Assembly: GCA_964487295.1 (NCBI GenBank)
Contig: CAZAQL010000069.1
Span: forward strand, 1-13,498
Reading direction: 5' to 3'
Origin: JAPEKQ01 sp964487295
GTDB taxonomy: Bacteria > Joyebacterota > Joyebacteria > Joyebacterales > Joyebacteraceae
DNA: 13,498 nt
Shown: positions 5,555 to 12,861 of the stretch, piece after piece
Layout of the letters: every line of letters begins with the position of its first letter
How positions within the stretch are numbered: position 1 is the stretch's first letter
Translations under genes and position numbers: made by a program
The notes under the pieces: model-generated
Told to the model about the DNA's origin: nothing
Databases searched by the model: none
Seen by the model: the letters and a program-made list of their open reading frames with translations, nothing else

Positions 5555-5593
5555 GAAGAACGGGGGGACCGCAGTGCGGTCCCCCCGTTCTTC
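5555..5593. terminator. Bidirectional intrinsic terminator
   Basis: A perfect 18-bp stem (5555-5572 with 5576-5593) with a 3-base AGT loop. On the plus strand the stem ends in GTTCTTC followed by GTGATT; on the minus strand it ends in GTTCTTC followed by TGATC. It lies 32 bases past the outer-membrane protein stop and about 110 bases past the end of the acyltransferase gene running toward it, so it can stop both convergent units. Confidence 0.88.
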
Positions 5594-5704
5594 GTGATTC
5601 CCGAACCCCGAGACCCGAGCCTCCGCCCTGCTCGGTCGCCTGCCCCTCTCACTGACAGCTTGCAGAGGATCGCTCGGCGCCTGCCGGGCGCAGCGTCGCG
5701 GGCG

Positions 5705-6610
5705 TTACTCCGGCGGCCTCGTCTTCCACCGACGGTGCATCCAGAAGTACTGCTCGGGGTAGCGGCGTATGAAGTCCGCGAAGACGTCCGTGTAGCCCTG
5801 CGTCAGCAGGCGGACGCGCTCCTCCTCCGGAATGTCTCCGCCGTCAACGCGCACGGGTCCGTTGATGACGATCTCGTGACGTCCGCCCGGGCGGCGGACG
5901 ACGAGCCCCGGAAGCAGCGGGGCGCCGGTGGCCTGCGCGAACCTCCCGGCCCCGTACGGGGTCGACGCGGGCCTGCCGAGGAAGTCGACGAAGACGCCCG
6001 CTCTGCCCGCATCCTGGTCGGACAGCATCGCCACGAGCCGGTTGCCCCTCAGCGCTCTGAAGATGCCCCGCAGACTGCCCGTCAGCGGGACGATCTCGAC
6101 GCCGAAGCGCGAGCGCAGCCGGTTCATCAGCCCGTCCACGAGCAGGTTGTGCTGTTCTCCGACGAGGAAGGTCACCGGATAGTCCATCGTCGCAAGCGTC
6201 GCGAAGATCTCCCAGTTCCCGAAGTGGGCCGAGACGATGATGGCTCCGCCTCCGGCGTCGAGAGCCGCGTCGAGGTGTTCGCCTCCGGTCAGGCTCACGG
6301 TCCTCTCGACGGAGTCGGGCGTCAGCCTCGGAAACCTCGCGTACTCGAACGCCATGCGGCCGAAGTTGCGATAGGACTCTCTCGCGATGCGGGCGCGCTC
6401 ATCCGCGCCGACCTCGCCGCCCAGGGCGCGCTCGAGCTGATCGAGCACGACGCGCCGCCGGATGCCCAGCGGCGACCAGGCGAGGCCTCCGAGCGCCGCC
6501 CCCAGCTCCCGCGCCATGCCCGCCGGCATGGCGCAGATGGCGCCCTGAAGCGCCCTCGCGGCGGCGTACTCGAGCCGGTGTGAGAGCGTCGTCTTCCTCA
6601 TGCGGACCAC
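5705..6610 (-). CDS. Lipid A biosynthesis acyltransferase, LpxL/HtrB family
   Basis: A 301-residue membrane-associated acyltransferase that adds a secondary acyl chain to the lipid A precursor at the inner face of the inner membrane. The catalytic HX4E motif is HFGNWE at 129-134 within GGGAIIVSAHFGNWE. Also visible are the SDQDAGRAGVFVDFLGR stretch near 207-223 and the family C-terminus YFWMHRRWKTRP at 288-299. Length fits the family (about 300). The start is GTG at 6610, which has AAAGGAG 6 bases upstream; ATG at 6601 has only a weak site. The family also includes LpxM, LpxP and KdtA-independent variants, so chain length and position are not assigned. It is the last gene of the long minus-strand series, 88 bases after the DUF362 gene, and ends ahead of the shared terminator. 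Confidence 0.9.
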   Translation of the reverse strand: MVRMRKTTLSHRLEYAAARALQGAICAMPAGMARELGAALGGLAWSPLGIRRRVVLDQLERALGGEVGADERARIARESYRNFGRMAFEYARFPRLTPDSVERTVSLTGGEHLDAALDAGGGAIIVSAHFGNWEIFATLATMDYPVTFLVGEQHNLLVDGLMNRLRSRFGVEIVPLTGSLRGIFRALRGNRLVAMLSDQDAGRAGVFVDFLGRPASTPYGAGRFAQATGAPLLPGLVVRRPGGRHEIVINGPVRVDGGDIPEEERVRLLTQGYTDVFADFIRRYPEQYFWMHRRWKTRPPE

Positions 6611-6698
6611 CCCGGGCTCCTTTCCGGATGCTCATCTCCCGCGCGCGCCGGCGGGGGACCCTCGTGCTTCGCGCGTCCGTCGCGCCGGCGCGCCGTCG

Positions 6699-7856
6699 CT
6701 ACGCGAACTTGCTCGCCAGCCAGGAGAGCCGCACGCGCACGGCCTGATGCGGGCAGACCTCGTGGCAGCAGAGACACTCGACGCAGGTTCTGCGGTCGAC
6801 GACGGGGTAGCCATCGACCATCCTGATGGCGCCGACCGGGCAGCTTCTCATGCAGAGCCCGCACTCCTCGCCGGCGCACCCCCACTCCGGCGACATCTCG
6901 GGCAGGATCCATATGAACGGCTTGAGCGCGCGCACGACGGGGTCCGGAACGTAGTTGAGCACGCTCGCACCCGGCAGCCGGAAGCCGGCCGTGTCGAAGG
7001 ACTCCGGCGGCTCGCCGACGACGGCGACCTCGGCCGTCCGGTCCGTGCCGAGCCCTCGCTCGGCGGCGAGCGCTATCATGTGCACGCGACGCGGATCGAT
7101 GCCGATCATCCGCGCTGCGATCGTGTCGAGGGCGACCGGATCCTCGGAGGCCATGAGCGCACCGACGGCCCTGGGCTTGCCGCCCGACGGACCGTCACCC
7201 TCCATCGCCACGATGCCGTCCATGATGTGAAGCCTCGGGCGCACGAGCGCGTGGACGTCGACGAGGAATCGGCTGAACGGTCGCGGACGCGCCGCCAGGT
7301 TGTGGAGCCGTCCCTTGGCGAAGCCGGGAACCGCTCCGAACGTGTTCTTGATCGCACCGGTGTAGAGGGTCAGCATGTGTGTCTTGAGCTTCGGAACGTT
7401 GATGACGACGTCCGCCTCGGCGACCGGGCGCGCGATCATGTACTCGCGCTCCTCGCCGGCCATCGGGACCGACCCGGCCGCCTCGAAGCTCACGAGCGGC
7501 ACGCCGGTCCGCTCGGAGAGGTCCTGCATCCCGGTGTTCCGCCACACCCTGTCCACGCCGCGGATCGCGCCGCCGGGACTGTCACCAATGGTCGGCTCGC
7601 CGCCGGCGTCGCGCACGAGCTCGATGATCGCCTCGAGCACCGCCGGGTGCGTCGTGATCGCGCGGTCCGGGCTCTTGGCCGACAGAAGGTTGGGCTTGAT
7701 GAGGACCCGGTCGCCTTGGCGGACGAAGACCCTCATACCACCGAGCGGCGCCATCACCGAACCGAGCGCCTCGCGCACGCGTCCGATCTCATACTCGGAA
7801 CACCGCGCGACGGCGACTGTCGGCCGTGGAGGTTGCTGTTTCGATGCTCGAGTCAT
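6699..7856 (-). CDS. DUF362 domain protein with C-terminal 4Fe-4S ferredoxin domain
   Basis: 385 residues from ATG 7856. The DUF362 part (about residues 35-290) shows RVLIKPNLL near 50-58, a THPAVLEAIIELV helix, GDSPGG, DVVINVPKLKTHMLTLYTGAIKN in the middle and DPVALDTIAARMIG. The C-terminus carries two cysteine clusters: C327-x4-C332-x2-C335-x3-C339-P and C358-x2-C361-x2-C364-x3-C368-P, as in 2[4Fe-4S] ferredoxins, though the first Cys spacing is x4 rather than x2. DUF362/ferredoxin proteins are thought to act in redox or iron-sulphur chemistry, but no reaction is established. No signal peptide. GGAGG stands 13 bases upstream of ATG 7856, longer than usual; no better start is seen, and upstream codons read as low-complexity. 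It lies 91 bases after dprA and 88 before the acyltransferase gene. Confidence 0.87.
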   Translation of the reverse strand: MTRASKQQPPRPTVAVARCSEYEIGRVREALGSVMAPLGGMRVFVRQGDRVLIKPNLLSAKSPDRAITTHPAVLEAIIELVRDAGGEPTIGDSPGGAIRGVDRVWRNTGMQDLSERTGVPLVSFEAAGSVPMAGEEREYMIARPVAEADVVINVPKLKTHMLTLYTGAIKNTFGAVPGFAKGRLHNLAARPRPFSRFLVDVHALVRPRLHIMDGIVAMEGDGPSGGKPRAVGALMASEDPVALDTIAARMIGIDPRRVHMIALAAERGLGTDRTAEVAVVGEPPESFDTAGFRLPGASVLNYVPDPVVRALKPFIWILPEMSPEWGCAGEECGLCMRSCPVGAIRMVDGYPVVDRRTCVECLCCHEVCPHQAVRVRLSWLASKFA

Positions 7857-7886
7857 GGTTCGCTTCGGTCCTCCGGCCCCGCTCGG

Positions 7887-7966
7887 GGGGCCCGGTTCTC
7901 TTCCTGGGCTGCGCTCGGGAAGCCCGCTTCGCCGTCCTGGGTCTCGCCTACGGGGCCCGGTTCTCT
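7887..7966. repeat. 15-bp direct repeat flanking the end of dprA
   Basis: GGGGCCCGGTTCTCT occurs at 7887-7901 and 7952-7966, 65 bases apart. The right copy encodes the last dprA residues (ENRAP); the left copy is in the gap before the DUF362 gene. The intervening DNA has similar GC-rich motifs (GGGCTGCGCTCGGGAAGCCC hairpin). It looks like a local duplication relic; no mobile element is seen. Confidence 0.5.
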
Positions 7967-9126
7967 CGACGCGCGTATCGGTCGCCGGGCCACACCCGCG
8001 CCCACCCCGCCAGCTCGAGCTCGACGAGGTCGCCGAGGATCTCCTGAACCGGGAGGCCGAGCCGCTCCGCGATCTCATCGGCCGTTCGCGGGGTCTCTCC
8101 CAGGAGACTCTGCACGGCCGCCCGCCGTTTCGCCTCGCCCCCCGGCGCCCTGCCGGCATCCGGGATCGAGCCCGGCGCGGACGAGTCGCCGCACGCACCG
8201 CTCTCCAGGGGCTCCCTCCCGCGTCCACCCGTCCGGTCCGCGCCCGAGCCGAACGGTCCCCAGGCAGGCCCGAGTTCCTCCAGGACATCCGACGCGCTCT
8301 CAACGAGCCGCGCACCCGCCCGGATGAGGCCGTTCGTCCCCTGCGAACCCGGGTCGCCGGGAGCGCCGGGCACAGCGAAGACCTCGCGTCCCTCGTCGAG
8401 CGCGATGCCCGCGGTGATGAGAGCGCCGCTCCGCTCGCCCGCCTCGACGACCAGCACTCCGGCAGAGAGCCCCGCAACGATCCGGTTGCGCATCGGGAAG
8501 TGCTCGGCCCGGGGGCCGACGCCGAAAGGGAACTCCGAGATCAGCGCGCCGCGCCTCGCGATGCGCCTCGCCAGATCCTCGTTCTCCACTGGATAGACAC
8601 GGTCGAGCCCGGAGCCCAGGACCGCAACGGTCGTCGCGTCGGCGTCGAGCGCGCCCTCGTGGGCCGCTGTGTCGATGCCGCGCGCCAGTCCGCTGACGAT
8701 GGTCAGGCCGGCGCCCCCCATCGACGCCGCCAGCCCTCTCGCGAGACAGGCGCCCCGAGGCGTCGCCGCCCGGCTGCCCACGATGGCCAGCGCGGGGCGG
8801 TCCCCAACCCACCGGGTCCCGCCCTGGACGAAGATGCCCGGCGGCGGAGCGAAGATCTGACCGAGAAGCCGCGGATATCCTGGCGCCCCGAGCGTCACCA
8901 GCCGGGCTCCGGACTCGGAGGCCTTTCGAAGCTGCGGCTCCCAGACGCGCCGTCTCACGGCCTCGCGAAGCGAGCGCCGTCGCCGGACCGGGACCTCGCC
9001 CGGCCGTTCGAGAGCCGCCCGAAGCGCCCCTGCAAGCGATCCGTGGCGCCTCAGGAGCCTCGATGCGGTTCTCGCGCCAACCCCTTCGGCCATCATGAAC
9101 ACCAGCGCAGCCCGACGCTCGTCCAC
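7948..9126 (-). CDS. dprA: DNA processing protein DprA (Smf)
   Basis: 392 residues. DprA loads RecA on incoming single-stranded DNA during natural transformation and protects it in the cytoplasm. The N-terminal helix-hairpin-like part is at 1-65. The Rossmann-fold core follows, with IVGSRAATPRG at 115-125, SGLARGIDTAAHEGAL at 145-160, AVLGSGLDRVYP at 168-179, the HFPMRNRIVAGLS signature at 209-221 and EAGERSGALITA at 228-239. A Gly/Pro/Ser-rich linker (about 286-330) leads to a C-terminal winged-helix domain with an ETPRTADEIAERLGLP helix-turn-helix at 344-359. The start is GTG 9126 with GGGAGG 6 bases upstream. Length is usual for the three-domain form (about 370-400). It sits 75 bases after obgE. 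Whether the organism is competent cannot be told; no competence genes are nearby. Confidence 0.95.
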   Translation of the reverse strand: MDERRAALVFMMAEGVGARTASRLLRRHGSLAGALRAALERPGEVPVRRRRSLREAVRRRVWEPQLRKASESGARLVTLGAPGYPRLLGQIFAPPPGIFVQGGTRWVGDRPALAIVGSRAATPRGACLARGLAASMGGAGLTIVSGLARGIDTAAHEGALDADATTVAVLGSGLDRVYPVENEDLARRIARRGALISEFPFGVGPRAEHFPMRNRIVAGLSAGVLVVEAGERSGALITAGIALDEGREVFAVPGAPGDPGSQGTNGLIRAGARLVESASDVLEELGPAWGPFGSGADRTGGRGREPLESGACGDSSAPGSIPDAGRAPGGEAKRRAAVQSLLGETPRTADEIAERLGLPVQEILGDLVELELAGWARVWPGDRYARRENRAP

Positions 9127-9201
9127 CCCGCACCTCCCCTCCGCTCCCGACCCGCCTCGGCGTTGCCGGACCCGCCCCAGACCGCACCGGTCACGACCTC
9201 G

Positions 9202-10200
9202 TCAGCCTGAACCCTCCTCGAACTCGATGGCTCGATCGAGAAGCTCCCGGACCGCGTGCAGGAACTCATCAACGCCCTGCCCCGTCACCGACGAAACGGC
9301 GAGCACCTTCTCACCGCCCAGACCCGGCGCGTCGAAATCGACCTCCCCGACCGCGTCGACCTTCGTGAGGACGATGACGCGTGGCTTCTCGGAGAGTCCC
9401 TCGCCGTACCGGGACAGTTCCTCGAGCACGGTGCGAAACGAGGACGCCGGATCCTCGTCCGTCGCGTCGACGAGCACCGCGAGGACCCTGGTCCGCTCGA
9501 TATGTTTCAGGAAACGGTCGCCCAGCCCCTTGCCCTCGTGCGCACCCTCGATGATGCCCGGAAGGTCCGCCACGACGAATGCCCGGTCGATCTCGTAGCG
9601 AACGAGGCCGAGTACCGGACTCAGCGTCGTGAAGGGATAGTCGCCGATCTTGGGTCGGGCGTCGGAGATCTTCGAGAGGAGCGTCGACTTGCCGGCGTTC
9701 GGCAGCCCGACCAGACCCACGTCGGCGATCAGCTTGAGCTCGAGATCGACGATGAGCTCCTCTCCCGGCCGGCCGGGCTCACAGCGGGTCGGCGCCTGCA
9801 TCGTCGAGGTCGCAAATCGCGCGTTGCCTCGTCCCCCGCGCCCTCCCGCCGCCGCGACGACACGCATCCCGGCGCGATCGAGGTCGGCGATGACCTCTCC
9901 CGACTCGTGGTTCCGAACCACCGTCCCGACGGGAACGCGCAGCGTCACGCTCTCGCCGTCCCTGCCCCGCTTCCTGGCTCCGGTGCCGTGGCGTCCGCGC
10001 TCCGCCTTGTAGTGTCTCCGGTACCGGAGGTCGAGCAGCGTCGACCGTCCCGGGTCCGCCTCGATGATGATGTCGCCTCCGCGGCCGCCGTCGCCGCCGT
10101 CCGGTCCGCCCCGGGGAACGAACTTCTCCCTCCGGAAGCTCCTGCAGCCGTCTCCGCCATCGCCCGCCTTGAGCTCGATCGTCGCCGCGTCGATCAGCAT
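9202..10200 (-). CDS. obgE: Obg family GTPase (50S ribosome assembly)
   Basis: 332 residues from ATG 10200, with GGGAGGG just upstream. The glycine-rich Obg fold is at 1-158 (KAGDGGDGC at 11-19, GGRGGRGN at 119-126). The G domain has G1 GLPNAGKST (165-173), G2 TTL (191-193), G3 DLPG (212-215), G4 TKVD (279-282) and G5 SSVTG (303-307). It ends soon after, so the C-terminal OCT domain found in some Gram-positive Obgs is absent, as in many Gram-negative members. The protein binds the 50S subunit and is usually essential. A reading frame continues 37 codons upstream of this ATG, but only in the antisense-free low-complexity tail region of the preceding gene, and ATG with its ribosome site is the family start. 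Its ATG overlaps the stop of the upstream oxidase gene by 7 bases, giving tight coupling. Confidence 0.96.
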   Translation of the reverse strand: MLIDAATIELKAGDGGDGCRSFRREKFVPRGGPDGGDGGRGGDIIIEADPGRSTLLDLRYRRHYKAERGRHGTGARKRGRDGESVTLRVPVGTVVRNHESGEVIADLDRAGMRVVAAAGGRGGRGNARFATSTMQAPTRCEPGRPGEELIVDLELKLIADVGLVGLPNAGKSTLLSKISDARPKIGDYPFTTLSPVLGLVRYEIDRAFVVADLPGIIEGAHEGKGLGDRFLKHIERTRVLAVLVDATDEDPASSFRTVLEELSRYGEGLSEKPRVIVLTKVDAVGEVDFDAPGLGGEKVLAVSSVTGQGVDEFLHAVRELLDRAIEFEEGSG

Positions 10201-11759
10201 GATCCCTCCCCGCCTCCCGCCGATGCCGGCCCTTCTGAGCCGGATTTCCCGCCGCGCGTTCGCTCTGAGACCTCCGGATCGTTGTCCCCTTCCTCGAGGC
10301 CGTTCCACCACGGGTTGGGGCGATCGCTCAGGATCTTCTCCGGGTTCATGATGGCCCCCGGGTCGAGGGCGCGCTTCACTGCGCGGGTCGTCGCGAGCGC
10401 AACGGGTCCGAGCTCGCTGGCCAGGTGCTCCGCCTTCGTGATGCCGATCCCGTGTTCGCCGCTCAGCGTCCCGCCGAGCGTCAGGGCCGCGTCGAAGAGC
10501 TCTCTCACGGCCCGCCGCGCCCGCGCCATCTCGCCCGCATCGGCGCGGTCGACGATGATGTTGACGTGGAGATTGCCGTCTCCGGCGTGTCCGAAGGTGA
10601 GCACGCGCAGACCGACCTCGTCGGCGATGGCGCGCATCCGCTCGACGAAGTCAGGGATCCTGCTGCGCGGAACCGTGATGTCCTCGTTGATCTTGCCCGT
10701 GGAGAGACGCGCGAGCGAGGCGGAGATCGAGCGCCGGACCTCCCAGAGCTCGTCGCGCTCGCTCTCGCTCTCCGCCCAGCGGACGCCTGAGGCGCCCGCC
10801 TCCTCGAGAAGACGGCTCACCTCGTTCATCGCCGTCCGCACGGTGTCCGCCTCACCCTCAAGCTCGACGAGAAGACCACCCCGCCCGGCGTCCCCCTCTC
10901 CGGGCGCAGCGATGACCCCCGTCTCGCGACTCGCCGCCCCCTGCCCGCCGCCCCGAACGTACTCGAGCGAACACGCGAGCGTCTCGCCGTCGATGATCTC
11001 CAGCACGCTGACCGGTACGCCGGCCGCCGTCATCGTCGAAACCGCACGGGCGGCCTCCACGAGCGACGGGAACTCGGCCCAGCATGTCACGGTGAGCTCC
11101 GGGATGCGCGTGAGCCGGACGGCGATGCCCGTCACGATCGCCAGGGTGCCCTCCGAGCCCACGATCAGCGATCCGGCGTCCCAGCCGGAGTCGTCGCCGG
11201 ACGCGAGGTACCCCGTTCGGACGATCCGTCCGTCGGCAAGCACGAACTCGAGTCCCACGACGTAGTCGCCGGTCCGGCCGTACAGGACCGTGCGCGGCCC
11301 CGCCGCGCCCTCGGCCGCGTTTCCGCCCAGGGTCGACACCTTGAGACTCGCGGGGTCCGGCGGATAGGTCAGACCGTGCTCTGACGCCCGGGCTCTGAGA
11401 TCCTCGTTGACGACGCCCGGCTCGACAACCGCCACGGCGGACGCGGCATCGATGGAGAGTATCCGGTTCATCCGTTCGAACGAGAGCACGAGTCCGCCGG
11501 AGACGGGGACGCTTCCGCCGGTATAGCCCGTCCCGGCGCCCCTGGCGACGACCGGTACGGATGCCTCGGCGGCGACGCGAACGACGGCCGAAACGTCCGC
11601 CGTCGACTCGGGCCAGACAACGATGTCGGGCAGCGCGTGGATATCGGTTGCATCAAACGCGTAGCAGACGAGGTCCTCCCGAAGCGTCGAGGACCGCCCG
11701 CGCACTGCTCGCGCGGCGCGTCTGAGAAACTCGCGCGATGCTCTGGGATGAGATGCCAT
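10194..11759 (-). CDS. glcD: FAD-linked oxidase, glycolate oxidase GlcD / D-lactate dehydrogenase type
   Basis: 521 residues. FAD_binding_4 motifs: RGAGTGYTGGSVP at 73-85 and the GGNAAEGAAGPRT loop at 145-157, then IVGSEGTLAIVT at 199-210. The FAD-oxidase C domain shows FGHAGDGNLHVNI at 389-401, SGEHGIG at 433-439 and NPEKI at 472-476. These proteins oxidise 2-hydroxy acids such as glycolate or D-lactate and pass electrons to partner subunits or quinone; the substrate cannot be read from sequence. No glcE or glcF partner is in the window, so D-lactate dehydrogenase or an orphan subunit are alternatives. About 45 residues follow the usual C-terminal end, rich in G, E, S and D, and the last codons run over the obgE start. 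Start ATG 11759 has AAGGGAG close upstream. It follows coaD by 21 bases. Confidence 0.9.
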   Translation of the reverse strand: MASHPRASREFLRRAARAVRGRSSTLREDLVCYAFDATDIHALPDIVVWPESTADVSAVVRVAAEASVPVVARGAGTGYTGGSVPVSGGLVLSFERMNRILSIDAASAVAVVEPGVVNEDLRARASEHGLTYPPDPASLKVSTLGGNAAEGAAGPRTVLYGRTGDYVVGLEFVLADGRIVRTGYLASGDDSGWDAGSLIVGSEGTLAIVTGIAVRLTRIPELTVTCWAEFPSLVEAARAVSTMTAAGVPVSVLEIIDGETLACSLEYVRGGGQGAASRETGVIAAPGEGDAGRGGLLVELEGEADTVRTAMNEVSRLLEEAGASGVRWAESESERDELWEVRRSISASLARLSTGKINEDITVPRSRIPDFVERMRAIADEVGLRVLTFGHAGDGNLHVNIIVDRADAGEMARARRAVRELFDAALTLGGTLSGEHGIGITKAEHLASELGPVALATTRAVKRALDPGAIMNPEKILSDRPNPWWNGLEEGDNDPEVSERTRGGKSGSEGPASAGGGEGSC

Positions 11760-11780
11760 GCGCTCCCTTCGCGAGGTCGT

Positions 11781-12272
11781 CTAGGACCGCCCCGCGGTTG
11801 CGCGTCGGGCCAGCAGCCGCTCGAGCACGGGCGGTGGGACGAACCCGCTCGCGTCGCCCCCGAGAAGCGCGACCTCCTTGACGACGGTCGAGTCGAGGTA
11901 GCTGTAGTTCTTGTTCGGCATGAGGAAGACCGTCTCGACGTCCGGCGCCAGATGGCGGTTCATGAGCGCCATCTGGAACTCGTACTCGAAGTCCGAGACG
12001 GCCCTGAGGCCCCGGAGGATCACGCTCGCCCCCGTCCTGCGGACCTCATCGACGAGCAGCCCGTGGAACGCCTTGACGGAGACTCCGTCGAGACCGGCCG
12101 TCACCTCGCTGATCATCTCGACACGCTCGGCGACGGTGAACATCGGGTCCTTCTCTCGCGCGGTCCCGACCGCGATGACCACCTCTCCGAAGAGGCGGTG
12201 CGCCCGCTGCACGAGATCGAGATGGCCGTTCGTGATCGGGTCGAACGTCCCCGGATAGAGCGCCTTGGTCAC
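11781..12272 (-). CDS. coaD: Phosphopantetheine adenylyltransferase
   Basis: 163 residues, full family length. It catalyses the reversible adenylylation of 4'-phosphopantetheine by ATP to dephospho-CoA, the penultimate step of coenzyme A synthesis. Motifs: YPGTFDPITNGH at 6-17 with the TxGH nucleotidyltransferase site at 14-17, the RGLRAVSDFEYEFQMA stretch at 88-103, and YSYLDSTVVKEVA at 123-135. Start is GTG 12272 preceded by AAGGAGG 4 bases upstream. The gene is 31 bases after rsmD, a neighbourhood seen in many bacteria, and 21 bases before the oxidase gene. Confidence 0.97.
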   Translation of the reverse strand: MTKALYPGTFDPITNGHLDLVQRAHRLFGEVVIAVGTAREKDPMFTVAERVEMISEVTAGLDGVSVKAFHGLLVDEVRRTGASVILRGLRAVSDFEYEFQMALMNRHLAPDVETVFLMPNKNYSYLDSTVVKEVALLGGDASGFVPPPVLERLLARRATAGRS

Positions 12273-12303
12273 GTTGCCTCCTTCGAGAGAATCCCGCGGC
12301 GCG

Positions 12304-12861
12304 TCAGTGCGTCGCGACCTCGTACATCTCGACCTCGATGGTGCCGTACCGCCTCACTCCGACCGGCGCGAGTCTCTCGCCCCGTTCGGGAAGACGGTCC
12401 CCGGCGCGGTGCTCGATGACGACGAGCGATCCCCCGGCCACGCCGTTCCATGCGTCGAGGAGATCGAACGCCCGTCGAGCCAGACCGGTGTCGTAGGGCG
12501 GGTCGGCGAACACGATATCGAACGGCGGACGGTCGCCCCGCGACCCGGAGACGAAGCGGACGGCGTCCGCGCGGACGACGCGGCAGCGCTCCGCGATGCC
12601 GAGACGCTCAATGGTCTCACGCAGACAGGCAGCCGTCCGCGCGTCGCGCTCGACGAGCACGGCGCCCCGCGCGCCGCGGGAGACGCTTTCGATGGCCAGA
12701 CTGCCCGTGCCGGCGAACAGATCGAGGACCTCAGCACCCGGCAGACGGTCGTCGATCGTCGCGAAGAGCGACTCGCGGACTCGATCGTACGTCGGTCTCA
12801 GCTTCGCGCCGCGGGGCACGCTGAGCCGCCGCCCCCGCAGCTCGCCGGCGATGACCCTCAC
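12304..12861 (-). CDS. rsmD: 16S rRNA (guanine966-N2)-methyltransferase
   Basis: 185 residues of the RsmD family, which methylates G966 of 16S rRNA in the 30S subunit using S-adenosylmethionine. The N-terminal GELRGRRL at 6-13 and LRPTYDRVRESLF at 21-33 are the RNA-contact signature. LDLFAGTGSL at 46-55 binds SAM, and DPPY at 120-123 is the catalytic amino-methylase motif. Start GTG 12861 overlaps the stop of the upstream sigma-54 activator gene by 4 bases (GTGA), so translation is probably coupled. Length (about 185) is typical. Confidence 0.96.
   Translation of the reverse strand: MRVIAGELRGRRLSVPRGAKLRPTYDRVRESLFATIDDRLPGAEVLDLFAGTGSLAIESVSRGARGAVLVERDARTAACLRETIERLGIAERCRVVRADAVRFVSGSRGDRPPFDIVFADPPYDTGLARRAFDLLDAWNGVAGGSLVVIEHRAGDRLPERGERLAPVGVRRYGTIEVEMYEVATH

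Noticed and set aside
6644..6692. CGCGCCGGCG inverted repeat with a 12-bp palindrome at 6681-6692 between the DUF362 and lpxL-type genes
   Set aside because: Simple CG-rich palindromes are expected by chance at this base composition; no T tail or conserved operator form.
7857..8477. Long N-terminal extension of the DUF362 protein
   Set aside because: It would overlap dprA on the same strand in another frame and is low-complexity; the conserved protein begins at ATG 7856.
5594..11265. Long plus-strand open frames opposite the lpxL-type, DUF362, dprA, obgE and glcD genes
   Set aside because: They are antisense to well-recognised genes, rich in Arg, Pro, Ala and Asp, and show no domain; a known artefact of high-GC codon bias.
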